This document shows positions 17,557 to 26,619 of a stretch of DNA of 64,000 bases, in pieces. The stretch lies in NCBI GenBank assembly GCA_020832185.1, contig JAFIFE010000008.1, positions 1 through 64,000 of the forward strand, read 5' to 3'. Each line of letters starts with the position of its first letter. Position 1 is the first letter of the stretch. The position numbers and the translations under genes were made by a program. Source of the DNA: Alkalibacterium sp. (GTDB lineage: Bacteria; Bacillota; Bacilli; Lactobacillales; Carnobacteriaceae_A). The notes under the pieces were generated by a model that saw nothing but the letters and a program-made list of their open reading frames with translations, searched no databases and was not told the origin of the DNA.

Positions 17557-19185
17557 TTAGTCTTCGTACAATTCAGCGATTTGTTTCTGTACATCTTTGT
17601 TTTCCAGGAATTCATCATATGTGGTTTCAGCACGATTGACTGACCCATTAGGTGTCAATTCAATGATGCGGTTCGCGATCGTCTGAATGAACTGGTGGTC
17701 ATGTGATCCGAAAAGAATTGAGCCTTTGAAGTCGATCAATCCATTATTAAGAGCAGTGATCGATTCAAGGTCCAAGTGGTTTGTCGGGTCATCCAGAACC
17801 AAAACGTTCGCTTTACTTAACATTAGTTTAGACAACATACAACGGACTTTTTCTCCACCGGATAGAACGTTGACTTCTTTCTGCACTTCTTCACCAGAGA
17901 AAAGCATACGACCTAAGAATCCTCTTAAGAATGTATTATCGCTCTCTTCTTTAGAAGCGTATTGACGCAGCCATTCGAGAATTGTCATTGAGCTGTTTTC
18001 AAACTCGCTTGACGTATCTTTCGGCAGGTAGGTTTGTGAAGTAGTCACGCCCCACTGGTAAGACCCAGAATCTGGTTCCATTTCACCCATGATGATTTTG
18101 AATAAAGTAGTGATCGCAATATCGTTACGACTGACAAAGGCAACTTTGTCATCACTACCTAAGTTGAAGGAAATATTACTCAATACTTTTTTGCCGTCAA
18201 TCGTTTTAGACAGATTCTCAACACGGATCAAGTCATTACCGATTTCACGTTCCGGGCTGAACCCGACAAATGGGTAGCGGCGTGAAGACGGCTGAATATC
18301 ATCCAAAGTAATTTTTTCCAGCATTTTCTTACGTGAAGTGGCCTGTTTAGACTTAGATGCATTCGCGCTGAAACGTGCGACAAAGGCTTCCAGTTCTTTG
18401 ATTTTTTCTTCTTTTTTAGCGTTTGAGTTCGCTTGAAGTTTTGTAGCCAGCTGGCTTGATTCCAACCAGAAGTCATAGTTTCCTACGAATAATCTGATTT
18501 TACCAAAGTCCACGTCGACCATGTGTGTACATACTTTATTCAGGAAGTGACGGTCATGGGAAACAACGATAACTGTATTTTCAAAGTTGATCAAAAACTC
18601 TTCCAGCCATGAAATAGATTGTGTGTCGAGACCGTTTGTCGGCTCATCTAAAAGCAGAACATCGGGTTTGCCGAATAATGCCTGGGCAAGTAGGACTTTA
18701 ACTTTCTGTCCACCTGTCAATTCGCTCATTTTTTTGTCGTGCAGACTTTCTGGAAGACCTAAACCCTGGAGCAAAGTTGTAGCTTCAGGTTCAGCTTCCC
18801 ACCCATCAAGCTCTGCAAATTCGCCTTCAAGTTCCGCGATACGCATTCCATCTGCATCTGAAAAGTCAGATTTCATGTAGACTTCATTTTTTTCCTGGAT
18901 GATAGCATATAAGCGTTCATGTCCCATAATAACAGTATCGATAACTGTGTGGTCTTCGTAGTCGAACTGATTTTGTTTTAATACTGCCATACGCTGGTCT
19001 TTAGGGAGCGAAACGTCTCCACTTGTCGGTGCGATTTCACCGGATAATATTTTAAGGAAGGTTGATTTACCGGCACCATTTGCACCGATTACCCCGTAAC
19101 AATTGTCATTTGAGAATTTTAAATTAACGTCTTCGAATAATTTTCGGTCTGAGAAACGTAAGCTTACGTCTGTTACTGTGATCAT
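17557..19185 (-). CDS. ABC-F ATPase, YbiT/YkpA type
   Basis: A translation-factor-like ABC-F protein of 542 aa, two ATPase domains and no membrane part. Domain 1 has Walker A GANGAGKST (about 36), signature LTGGQKVKV and LLLDEPTNGLD. The linker (about 245-310) is charged and Lys-rich. In domain 2 the Walker A position reads VSRNDIAITTLF, with no GK[ST], and the Walker B is VLVLDDPTNHLD with Asp in place of the usual Glu; the signature LSGGEKVR is intact. Degeneration of the second Walker A is, as I recall, usual in the YbiT group. ATG 19185 was chosen because it begins the family's MITVTDVSLRF; upstream frame extension lacks a good site. Confidence 0.88.
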   Translation of the reverse strand: MITVTDVSLRFSDRKLFEDVNLKFSNDNCYGVIGANGAGKSTFLKILSGEIAPTSGDVSLPKDQRMAVLKQNQFDYEDHTVIDTVIMGHERLYAIIQEKNEVYMKSDFSDADGMRIAELEGEFAELDGWEAEPEATTLLQGLGLPESLHDKKMSELTGGQKVKVLLAQALFGKPDVLLLDEPTNGLDTQSISWLEEFLINFENTVIVVSHDRHFLNKVCTHMVDVDFGKIRLFVGNYDFWLESSQLATKLQANSNAKKEEKIKELEAFVARFSANASKSKQATSRKKMLEKITLDDIQPSSRRYPFVGFSPEREIGNDLIRVENLSKTIDGKKVLSNISFNLGSDDKVAFVSRNDIAITTLFKIIMGEMEPDSGSYQWGVTTSQTYLPKDTSSEFENSSMTILEWLRQYASKEESDNTFLRGFLGRMLFSGEEVQKEVNVLSGGEKVRCMLSKLMLSKANVLVLDDPTNHLDLESITALNNGLIDFKGSILFGSHDHQFIQTIANRIIELTPNGSVNRAETTYDEFLENKDVQKQIAELYED

Positions 19186-19343
19186 ATTTATTATAGCCTC
19201 AATTCTTAATGTATTCATTTGGACATTTAGTCCATTACTTCTATTATACGCACTTTTCATGCGAAATGTCAGTGTTTAAGGTGATTTAGTGAAAAATGTT
19301 GAAAAAACGTCAAAAGTCGGTCATATATAAGGATCACAAAGGG

Positions 19344-20534
19344 TTAAAGAAAAAAGCCTAAGAGCAGGACGGAACCAATAATGATTGGAACAGGGACTTT
19401 TTTAGTGTGCAGCAATACGACAGTGGATAAGGTGACGAGTAAGTTAATGAATGTAACTCCGCTTTGCTGTGTGAGAATGACTGCAGCAACAGCTATGAGT
19501 CGGCCAGCTACAGCTGTAACGCCTTTGAGAGCGACTCTAAATCCTTTGATGAGTTTTAAATTCTCCCACATCGGGTATACAAAGAAAATAAGCAATACAC
19601 CAGGAAGAAAAATTCCGATACCACCAGCTAATGCGCCAAGAATTTGAGTGAAAACCGTTGCGTTCTGGACAGACAGTCCGCCTGCATATGCACTAAAGCT
19701 GAACATGGGACCAGGAATTCCCTGAACCAGGCCGTAACCCGTCAGAAATTCCTCGCTGGTCATTAAGGCATTCACATCTACCAGTTCACTGTACATAAGT
19801 GGAATAACGACTTGCCCACCTCCGACAACTAAATAACCATAACGGTAAAAGCGTTCAAATATGTCGATCAGTTCACTTTGGAAAATCAAAGCGGCCAGCA
19901 GACTGCCTATCGTAAAAAACAGGAACAATGCCAAGTACTTGTATGGAGGATTGAGTTCAACTTTATACCAGAGATCTTTTTCCCGTGTAATATAGAGGGA
20001 AACAAGTCCACCAATCAGAAAGACTAGCGGGAAGATCCATGCGGCTCGTATAAAGTAAGTGGTGATGAAACCGAATAAAAACAAGGCAACCGTCATGCGG
20101 TCGTATACAACCTTTTTCCCTATTTTATAGGCAGCTAGAATAATAAAACCGACAGCCAGTGGTCCAATAAAGCGTAATATATCAGCTGAGATATTTTGAG
20201 CATCCAGAAACTGATACAAAAAAGATAGCGTCGTCATGATCGCGAGTGCGGGAAGCGCCCAGACCAGCATGGTCAATAGTGCCAAAATAGGGCCGCCGAC
20301 TTTATGCCCGATGGCAATGATCGTTTGTGTACTGCTGGGTCCAGGTAAAAAGGCGCATAAAGCCATCAGCTCAACAATGTCTTCCTCGGTTAAGTATTCT
20401 TTCTTTATGACCATCTGATCGGTGAACACACCGTAATGTGCTTCGGGTCCTCCAAATGCGCCAAGGGAACAGATAAGGACATCTTTTAAGAATGCTGACC
20501 ATTGGACTGTTCTATTTTTTGCGTTGTCTTCCAT
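19344..20534 (-). CDS. chrA: Chromate transporter ChrA family
   Basis: A membrane protein of 396 aa built from two homologous CHR domains. The first has GAFGGPEAHYGVF and LPGPSSTQ, the second has GGGQVVIPLM and GIPGPMFSFSAYAGG. Members export chromate using the proton gradient, though many are only inferred to do so. ATG 20534 follows AGGAGATGACACC; in-frame starts further upstream (20582) have no site. The gene is divergent from cadD, and the 187-base spacer holds promoters for both. A likely -35/-10 on the minus strand is TTGAAA, 16 bp, TATACT. Confidence 0.9.
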   Translation of the reverse strand: MEDNAKNRTVQWSAFLKDVLICSLGAFGGPEAHYGVFTDQMVIKKEYLTEEDIVELMALCAFLPGPSSTQTIIAIGHKVGGPILALLTMLVWALPALAIMTTLSFLYQFLDAQNISADILRFIGPLAVGFIILAAYKIGKKVVYDRMTVALFLFGFITTYFIRAAWIFPLVFLIGGLVSLYITREKDLWYKVELNPPYKYLALFLFFTIGSLLAALIFQSELIDIFERFYRYGYLVVGGGQVVIPLMYSELVDVNALMTSEEFLTGYGLVQGIPGPMFSFSAYAGGLSVQNATVFTQILGALAGGIGIFLPGVLLIFFVYPMWENLKLIKGFRVALKGVTAVAGRLIAVAAVILTQQSGVTFINLLVTLSTVVLLHTKKVPVPIIIGSVLLLGFFL

Positions 20535-20630
20535 GGTGTCATCTCCTAGTTTAGTATTAAAAATCATATGACTGATCGGCATTTCCTTTTTAAGTATATA
20601 GTAAGGCGGAATGTTTTCAATATAGTCGGT

Positions 20631-20645
20631 ACAGGATTAACCTGT
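20631..20645. promoter_or_regulatory. Inverted repeat between chrA and cadD
   Basis: ACAGG-ATTAA-CCTGT is a perfect 5-bp inverted repeat upstream of both promoters. It could bind a chromate-responsive regulator, but the short arms make chance possible. Confidence 0.3.
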
Positions 20646-20647
20646 TT

Positions 20648-20676
20648 TTTACATAAGATAGACAAGCGTCTATAAA
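20648..20676 (+). promoter_or_regulatory. cadD promoter with ArsR-type operator
   Basis: TTTACA (20648-20653), 17 bp, TATAAA (20671-20676). The palindrome ATAGAC-AAGC-GTCTAT (20658-20673) has the same arms, same 4-bp centre length and same position relative to the promoter as the one before arsR. Confidence 0.75.
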
Positions 20677-20721
20677 GTGAGTATACTGAAATGGATTTTA
20701 GATAAAGGAGGAAGTGCGTTG

Positions 20722-21330
20722 ATGTCCGTTCTATTTACTGCACTGGTTTCTTATATAGGAACCAGCATCGATTATATTATCGTGCTTATTTTACTCTTTG
20801 CGCACATTCGAAAAAACTCAAAAGGCATTATGGCCATTGTGCTTGGGCAATATGTGGGGCTGGGTATATTATTAGGAATCAGTATACTGGCAGCATATGG
20901 CTTGGGGTTTATCCGGGAGGACTGGGTCGGGTTTTTAGGGTTAGTACCGATTTTTTTAGGCCTGAAAGTGGCGTTTGAAAAAGAGGAAGAAGGGGAAGCT
21001 GAAGAGGCCGTAGAATCATCCTTTGTGAAACATAAAAATGTGTTCTGGAGTGTGGTCTTTTTAATGCTGGCTTTAGGTGGAGATAATTTGGGTGTCTACA
21101 TCCCATTATTTGCAGCTTTTTCACTAAGCGAACTTGTATTGACAATAGGTGTGTACTTTGTTTTATCAGCGGGGTTGTTATTTGGAACGTATAAAATTGC
21201 TGAAGTAAATAAAGTCAGTAACTGGGTTGAAAAATATGAAAGAGTCCTCGTGCCTTTAGTGTTTGTTGGGATCGGGCTATATATCATGTGGGAAAGCGGG
21301 ACCTTTCTCTTTCTCGCGAATCTGTTGTAG
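20722..21330 (+). CDS. cadD: CadD-family cadmium resistance transporter
   Basis: An integral membrane protein of 202 aa, the usual length of CadD. It has about five to six hydrophobic segments, a cytoplasmic Glu-rich loop (KEEEGEAEEAVE) and the conserved LGGDNLGVYIPLFAAFS. Members lower cadmium (and sometimes zinc) sensitivity; whether by export or binding is not settled. ATG 20722 follows AAAGGAGG; an upstream in-frame start at 20677 has no site. CadD is often regulated by an ArsR-family CadC encoded next to it. None is encoded here, which fits control by the ArsR at 16506 through the shared operator. Confidence 0.9.
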   Translation: MSVLFTALVSYIGTSIDYIIVLILLFAHIRKNSKGIMAIVLGQYVGLGILLGISILAAYGLGFIREDWVGFLGLVPIFLGLKVAFEKEEEGEAEEAVESSFVKHKNVFWSVVFLMLALGGDNLGVYIPLFAAFSLSELVLTIGVYFVLSAGLLFGTYKIAEVNKVSNWVEKYERVLVPLVFVGIGLYIMWESGTFLFLANLL

Positions 21331-21443
21331 CCCATTCTTTACATAGATTTTACACTATTCTATACAAAGGGTATGGATTGTAAAAATAAGACTTGGTACA
21401 CTTATTCTGTAATACGCTGGAATATTTGGAAGGAGTATAAAAT

Positions 21444-23102
21444 ATGAAAATTGTTATCATCGGTTCGGTTGCTGCAGGGACTTCTGTGGCGGCCAAAGCA
21501 AGACGTAATGACGAATCAGCAGAGATCATTGTGTATGAAGCGGCAGAAGATATATCCTATTCTGTATGTGGAATGCCGTATTTTTTAGGTGGAGAAGTAG
21601 AGACGATCGACGAGCTGATTCCTCGAGATCCTCAGTGGTTCAAGAAACGCTTTGAAATTGATATTCATACCACTCACTTCGTTAAAGCCATACACCCTGA
21701 TGAAAAAACCATAGATGTGTACAATAAAGCAAAGGGTGTCAGTTTTCGTGAATCGTTTGACAAACTGATACTGGCGACTGGATCGTATTCGTTAAGTCCT
21801 GCACCGTTTAACTTAAAACAGCATGACAATATCTTCCACGTTAAGTCAATGGATGACACTAGAGCCATTGACCAGTATATGAAAACGACTGACGTCAAAA
21901 ATGTAACCATAGTGGGATCCGGATTTATCGGGCTTGAAATGACAGAACAATTAGCTCAAAAGGGACTGAATGTGTCGATTGTCGAGCTGGCAGATCAGGT
22001 TTTCCCTAAAATTGATGCTGATATGTCGGTCCATCTGAAAAAAGAACTGATTACGCATGGTATTGATCTCTATTTAGGGGATAAAGTAACAGCTATTCAA
22101 GGAGAGTCTAAAGCGTCGGTTCTAACCACTAAAAATGGAGTTGAGCTGCAGACAGATATGGTGATTTTAGCGGTTGGTGTTCGTCCGAATACGAATCTGG
22201 CAACCAATACAAGTATTCAATTAGGGCAGACTGGGGCCATCAAGGTTAATGAATTCATGGAAACCTCAGTAAAAGATGTTTTTGCAGTTGGAGACGTTGC
22301 GGAAAGCTTCCATAGAGTAACCGGTAAACCCATTTACCATCCACTAGGGTCAACTGCCAATAAAATGGGACGAATTGCTGGCGATTATATTACCGGTGGA
22401 AAGTTGTCATTCAAAGGGACGCTGGGAACCGGTATTTTCAGACTGTTTGATTTAACTATAGGCTACACTGGCTTATCTCCCTCAGAAGCAAAAGCGGCTG
22501 GGTTCGATCCTGTGGTCGTTCACAATATCAAACCGGCGCATGCTCAGTATGTCGGTGGTAAAAACATGGTGATCAAAGCAGTGGCTGACCGCGAAACCGG
22601 GCGATTCTTAGGGGCACAGATTGTCGGGCCACAAGGGGTTGACAAGCGTATCGATGTCTTTGCCACGGCTATTTCGTTTGAAGCCAATGCAGAAGAGCTG
22701 TTTGATCTTGATTTAGCGTATGCACCCCCTTTCAGTACAACCAAGGATCCCGTCATTTATACAGGAATGGTTCTGGAAAATGCGAGAGAACACTTGCCTC
22801 TTATGACACCTGAAGAAGTGATCAGCAAGCAGAAAGCCGGAGAGCACATGCAAGTTGTCGATGTCCGTTCACCAAAGCAGTATGAGAAAAATCATGTCGA
22901 TCAGGCAGTCAATATTCCGATGCCGAAGCTGCGTAACAGACTGGACGAACTGGATAAGTCTCTTCCTACTGTTGTTTACTGTAATAAAGGGGTCACCAGT
23001 AATACGGCTCAAAATGTGCTGCGAAATAATGGGTTCGAGGACGTTTACGTGTTATCTGGGGGAAATACCAATTTTCATTACTATTTAGATAGTTTAAATT
23101 AA
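21444..23102 (+). CDS. cdr: CoA-disulfide reductase with C-terminal rhodanese domain
   Basis: A flavin disulfide reductase of 552 aa. It begins KIVIIGSVAAGTSVAAKARR (FAD site). The single active-site Cys42 lies in SYSVCGMPYF, as in CoA-disulfide and persulfide reductases, and an NAD(P)H-binding motif VGSGFIGLEM is near 155. From about 455 a rhodanese domain follows with the loop YCNKGVTS (Cys about 512). Such CoADR-RHD fusions reduce CoA persulfide or polysulfide. Its place between cadD and acr3 suggests a role in thiol balance under metal stress, which is inference. AAGGAG precedes ATG 21444. Confidence 0.92.
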   Translation: MKIVIIGSVAAGTSVAAKARRNDESAEIIVYEAAEDISYSVCGMPYFLGGEVETIDELIPRDPQWFKKRFEIDIHTTHFVKAIHPDEKTIDVYNKAKGVSFRESFDKLILATGSYSLSPAPFNLKQHDNIFHVKSMDDTRAIDQYMKTTDVKNVTIVGSGFIGLEMTEQLAQKGLNVSIVELADQVFPKIDADMSVHLKKELITHGIDLYLGDKVTAIQGESKASVLTTKNGVELQTDMVILAVGVRPNTNLATNTSIQLGQTGAIKVNEFMETSVKDVFAVGDVAESFHRVTGKPIYHPLGSTANKMGRIAGDYITGGKLSFKGTLGTGIFRLFDLTIGYTGLSPSEAKAAGFDPVVVHNIKPAHAQYVGGKNMVIKAVADRETGRFLGAQIVGPQGVDKRIDVFATAISFEANAEELFDLDLAYAPPFSTTKDPVIYTGMVLENAREHLPLMTPEEVISKQKAGEHMQVVDVRSPKQYEKNHVDQAVNIPMPKLRNRLDELDKSLPTVVYCNKGVTSNTAQNVLRNNGFEDVYVLSGGNTNFHYYLDSLN

Positions 23103-23107
23103 TTGAT

Positions 23108-23141
23108 GACAGGGAGAGACCACACTTTCCCTGTCTTTTTT
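23108..23141 (+). terminator. Terminator after cdr
   Basis: GACAGGGA pairs with TCCCTGTC around GAGACCACACTT, followed by TTTTTT. Confidence 0.85.
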
Positions 23142-23175
23142 AATTAAACTATAATGAAATAAGCCAGACTATTGA

Positions 23176-23226
23176 TTGACGAATAGTCTAAATTAACGTA
23201 CTCTTTATATATAGGTACTTGTCTAT
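23176..23226 (+). promoter_or_regulatory. acr3 promoter with imperfect ArsR-type operator
   Basis: TTGACG (23176-23181), 17 bp, TACTCT (23199-23204). Directly at the expected start of transcription lies ATAGGT-ACTT-GTCTAT (23211-23226). Its right arm and the following GTA match the arsR operator, and its left arm has two mismatches. Confidence 0.5.
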
Positions 23227-23304
23227 GTACGAGGTTGCGGAATGCGCTATTATTTTTTTCATCTGTATATAGATGGTTGTTTATATAAAAAGGAGGACAT
23301 AACG

Positions 23305-24369
23305 ATGTCAGATACTGTAAAGCACGATCCGAACATCAGCATTTTTGAAAAATACTTAACGGTCTGGGTACTCATTTGTATGGGAGTCGGCATTCTCATC
23401 GGTCAGTTTTTACCGGTCATACCGGAGACTTTGAGCCGGTTTGAATACTATCAAGTCTCGATTCCAGTCGCTATACTGATCTGGATCATGATTTTTCCGA
23501 TGATGGTCAAAATCGATTTTACGAGTATTTTGAATGTGACGAAAAAACCTCGAGGACTTTTTCTGACGACCTTCATGAACTGGGCAATTAAACCGTTCTC
23601 GATGTTTCTGATAGCTTCTTTTTTCTTCCTTTTCGTTTTTGGAGGGCTGATCGAAGATGCCCTGGCGCGCGAATACATTGCGGGTGCCGTGCTGCTCGGA
23701 GCCGCACCGTGTACGGCTATGGTATTTGTCTGGAGTAAGCTGACAAACGGGGATCCAGCTTACACGCTGGTTCAAGTATCCGTCAATAATATCATCATTC
23801 TCCTTCTGTTCGCACCGATCGTGGCACTGCTTCTCGGAGTAGGAAATGTAATCGTTCCGTGGAACACGCTGATTCTGTCGACCATTTTATTTGTTGTTGT
23901 TCCTGTTGTTCTGGGATTCGCCACGCGAAAAACGGTCGTCAAGAAAAAAGGGATGGCTTATTTTGAAGAAGAATTCGTCAATAAATTCGATAAAGTGACC
24001 ATGATCGGGTTATTGATGACACTGACGATCATCTTCTCATTCCAGGGAGAACGTATTATTCAAAATCCGTATCACATTATCCTGATTTCTATCCCACTCA
24101 TTATTCAGACGTTCTTCATTTTTGTGGCAACTTATGGCGGAGCGTATGCATGTAAGCTGCCGTTTGCAGTAGCAGCACCGTCTGCATTTATTGGCGCAAG
24201 CAATTTTTTTGAACTGGCTGTGGCGGTGTCTATTTCTTTATTTGGACTGAACTCCGGAGCTACACTGGCAACAGTGGTAGGGGTGCTGGTCGAGGTGCCA
24301 GTCATGCTGCTGCTGGTGAAGATAGCCAACAAAACACAAGGAAAATTTGCCCGATTCGAAAACAACTAA
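23305..24369 (+). CDS. acr3: Arsenite efflux permease Acr3
   Basis: A ten-helix permease of 354 aa of the ACR3 branch of the bile acid:sodium symporter superfamily. It has the family start ISIFEKYLTVWVLICMGVG, the segment MIFPMMVKIDF, and the conserved Cys in LGAAPCTAMVFVWSKL that is needed for arsenite transport. ATG 23305 follows AAAGGAGG; the frame extends to 23242 without a site. It supplies the membrane pump that arsRDA lacks. ArsA is better known with ArsB, but ArsD-ArsA-Acr3 sets also occur. Its promoter carries a related operator, so joint induction by arsenite is likely. Confidence 0.93.
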   Translation: MSDTVKHDPNISIFEKYLTVWVLICMGVGILIGQFLPVIPETLSRFEYYQVSIPVAILIWIMIFPMMVKIDFTSILNVTKKPRGLFLTTFMNWAIKPFSMFLIASFFFLFVFGGLIEDALAREYIAGAVLLGAAPCTAMVFVWSKLTNGDPAYTLVQVSVNNIIILLLFAPIVALLLGVGNVIVPWNTLILSTILFVVVPVVLGFATRKTVVKKKGMAYFEEEFVNKFDKVTMIGLLMTLTIIFSFQGERIIQNPYHIILISIPLIIQTFFIFVATYGGAYACKLPFAVAAPSAFIGASNFFELAVAVSISLFGLNSGATLATVVGVLVEVPVMLLLVKIANKTQGKFARFENN

Positions 24370-24383
24370 GTAAATCAGATAAG

Positions 24384-24428
24384 ATGTCTTTAAGTCTCAA
24401 GAACATGCGGACTTAAAGATGTTTTTTT
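24384..24428 (+). terminator. Terminator after acr3
   Basis: CTTTAAGTC pairs perfectly with GACTTAAAG, followed by ATG and seven T. Confidence 0.85.
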
Positions 24429-24512
24429 GTATAAGTTTAACTTTTCCGGTATCTCGAGAAAGAATTTGATATACTACCAGTAGAAGATTTAATCAGAAAG
24501 TAGGACTCAGCT

Positions 24513-25520
24513 TTGACTAGCTATATCAATCAGTTTCCAATCAGTGTCATCATTATTCTTTTTATCGTTTCCTTGATTATTTTGTCACAGTCCGCCGATA
24601 AGCTTATTGACCGAGCAGTGGCGCTCTCACTGCATTTTGGCCTGTCAAAAGTAGTCGTTGGGGCAACCATCTTGTCTATAGGGACCACTCTTCCAGAAGT
24701 CGCCTCTTCAGTAGCCGCCACGTTAGGCGGAAACGGACAGTTTGGGCTCGGGAACGCGGTCGGCTCGATGATTACGAATGCCTCTCTGGTACTGGGGATC
24801 GGTGCGTTAGGCGGGATCATTCCTGTCAAAAACGAATTGAAGAAAACCTTTCTTTTCCTATGTGGCCTCTCGGGTATTTTCATCGCAACGAGCATAGGAG
24901 CGGGTCTGACTATTGAAGGTGGATACTTTCCAAGATGGACAGGTGGCGTGCTGCTGATCCTTCTCCCACTGTATTTGATTTACACTGTCAAGCAGAAACC
25001 GGAGGCGCTTCTTAATGAATTGCCTGAAGAAACCCTGTCAGAAACAGAAGACAAACGCTCGGTCAATATTGTCCAGTCTGTTCTGATTTTAATTGCCAGT
25101 TCTCTTGGAGTAACGTTTGGAGCAACCTTGCTTGTAGCCACAGCGGAAGTCAGTGCGGCTCGTTTAGGGATTCCGGATAGTGTGATCTCCTCAACGATCG
25201 TAGCGTTCGGGACAAGTGTTCCGGAAGTCACAACGACTCTGGTTGCAGTCAGATATGGGCATGGTGAGCTGGCGATCGGTAATGTACTTGGAGCTAATAT
25301 GATGAACCTTCTACTGGTCATGGGGACCACCATCACGCTGCTTCCTGGGGGAGTCAATGTGCCGTCCAGTTACTTCATGATTCAGTTTCCGATCCTTATC
25401 ATTGTTTTCATTCTTTTGAGCATTCCTATTCTTACAAAAAAAGTGGAAGCCATCAACCGACTGCAGGGGTTCCTGCTGATTGGGATTTATGCCCTTTATC
25501 TGTTCACAAACTTTATATAA
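24513..25520 (+). CDS. CaCA-family calcium/cation antiporter (YrbG type)
   Basis: A membrane antiporter of 335 aa with two inverted alpha repeats. Repeat 1 has GTTLPEVASSVAAT and NAVGSMITNASLVLG; repeat 2 has GTSVPEVTTTLVAV and NVLGANMMNLLLV. The Glu in each xPE motif binds the cation. Five helices stand on each side of a cytoplasmic Glu-rich loop (about 165-185). Members exchange Ca2+ for Na+, H+ or K+. The start is TTG 24513 with a modest AGTAGGA site; no in-frame ATG fits the family N-terminus better. It lies just after acr3 but behind a terminator, so it is a separate unit. Confidence 0.87.
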   Translation: MTSYINQFPISVIIILFIVSLIILSQSADKLIDRAVALSLHFGLSKVVVGATILSIGTTLPEVASSVAATLGGNGQFGLGNAVGSMITNASLVLGIGALGGIIPVKNELKKTFLFLCGLSGIFIATSIGAGLTIEGGYFPRWTGGVLLILLPLYLIYTVKQKPEALLNELPEETLSETEDKRSVNIVQSVLILIASSLGVTFGATLLVATAEVSAARLGIPDSVISSTIVAFGTSVPEVTTTLVAVRYGHGELAIGNVLGANMMNLLLVMGTTITLLPGGVNVPSSYFMIQFPILIIVFILLSIPILTKKVEAINRLQGFLLIGIYALYLFTNFI

Positions 25521-25526
25521 ACTAAA

Positions 25527-25567
25527 AAAACAGCTTACTCTCCTAATTAAAAGAGTAAGCTGTTTTT
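25527..25567. terminator. Bidirectional terminator
   Basis: AAACAGCTTACTCT and AGAGTAAGCTGTTT form a perfect 14-bp stem between convergent genes, flanked by A and T runs. Confidence 0.9.
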
Positions 25568-25575
25568 GATTTGAT

Positions 25576-26028
25576 TTAAGAATGAACGACTGTTTCTTCT
25601 TTATTGAGCTCCATGTCGTAATGACCAATCTCTTCGTCATAATAAAGATCTGAAGCGACTTTAAAGCCGAATGACTCATAAAACTCTTTCAAGTATGCTT
25701 CAGCCTGAATTTCGACTTCCGCTTTCGGGTGTTTACAAATTATATAATCCAGTGCAACTTTTAGTAGTTCTCGTCCGTGGCCTTCACTTCTATATTCTGA
25801 AGGGACCAGTACACGACCAAGGTGCATTTTTTTATTCTCTTTATAAATACGGGCGTAGGCTTTAATAATGCCTTTTTGACGTTTGATCACATGAACAGCA
25901 TGTAAATCAATGTCATCTATTTCCTGGTATGCACAGCCTTGTTCGACTACAAATACTTTAGTTCGTTCTTTTGCTATCTGATGATAGTCTTTTGCGCTTA
26001 ATTCTTCAAATTGTTTAAACTGCCACAT
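25576..26028 (-). CDS. GNAT acetyltransferase, ElaA family
   Basis: A 150-aa N-acetyltransferase. It begins with the ElaA-type block LSAKDYHQIAKERTKVFVVEQ, followed by EIDDIDLHAVHVI. The acetyl-CoA site reads LGRVLVPSEYRSEGHGRELL, in which RSEGHG fits the R/QxxGxG/A motif. The substrate is unknown. It is a single-gene unit converging on the CaCA antiporter. The start ATG 26028 is followed directly by the family sequence WQFKQFEEL. Confidence 0.85.
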   Translation of the reverse strand: MWQFKQFEELSAKDYHQIAKERTKVFVVEQGCAYQEIDDIDLHAVHVIKRQKGIIKAYARIYKENKKMHLGRVLVPSEYRSEGHGRELLKVALDYIICKHPKAEVEIQAEAYLKEFYESFGFKVASDLYYDEEIGHYDMELNKEETVVHS

Positions 26029-26260
26029 AATAGTTGTGTCAATCCCCTTTTTTAATCAATTATATCCCGCAAAACACTTAATATAATCAGTGTCATACGG
26101 GACCCACAACACTAGTATACATCTTTAATTCAGAAGGTCAAATGAATTAGCGAAAAATAATTAATTTTCTGAAAATCCTTGATTTAAAAAGGATTTAGGA
26201 GCATAATTTTATATGGATAAATCAACTGATCATATTTAATAGAAAGAAGGAAGATGTAAA

Positions 26261-26617
26261 ATGGAGCTCGTTATTATAGTTTTGAACAAGACAGATTTGC
26301 TGGATGAAATTTTGACTCTGTTTATGAGATACAAGATCAAAGGAGCTACTGTCTTGGATAGTAGCGGTATGGGGCATCTGATTTCCAATCAGTTTCCAAT
26401 GTTTTCAATGTTTGCTGAGCTTGGAGAAGAACGGGAATCAAACAGTAAGACGATTTTTACAGTTGTAAAAGATGAAGAAGAACGCAAAGAAGTCCTCTCT
26501 ATTGTAGAGAGCGTGTGTGGCGATCTTTCAGTACCAGACACTGCCATTTTCTTTAGTGTGCCTGTCAACTTTACAAAAGGAATCGATAACGAAACTAAAT
26601 TAGAAGAAGGGTTTTAA
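26261..26617 (+). CDS. PII-like signalling protein, partner of antiporter
   Basis: A small soluble protein of 118 aa that resembles the PII superfamily. It starts MELVIIVLNKTDLLDEILTLF, matching the first beta-alpha unit of PII (as in KKIEAII..LDEV), then GATVLDSSGMGHLI in the place of the T-loop, and IFTVVKDEEERKEVLSIVES as the second beta-alpha-beta unit. It lacks the GlnB uridylylation Tyr context. AAAGAAGGAAG precedes ATG 26261. It ends two bases before a CPA2 antiporter gene. PII-like proteins often stand next to the transporter they gate, so it is probably an adenine-nucleotide sensor for that antiporter. This is inference from layout and fold resemblance. Confidence 0.65.
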   Translation: MELVIIVLNKTDLLDEILTLFMRYKIKGATVLDSSGMGHLISNQFPMFSMFAELGEERESNSKTIFTVVKDEEERKEVLSIVESVCGDLSVPDTAIFFSVPVNFTKGIDNETKLEEGF

Positions 26618-26619
26618 AC

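Noticed and set aside
20631-20645. ACAGG-N5-CCTGT as a definite chromate operator
   Set aside because: Arms of only five bases and no regulator gene beside chrA; kept only as a low-confidence site.
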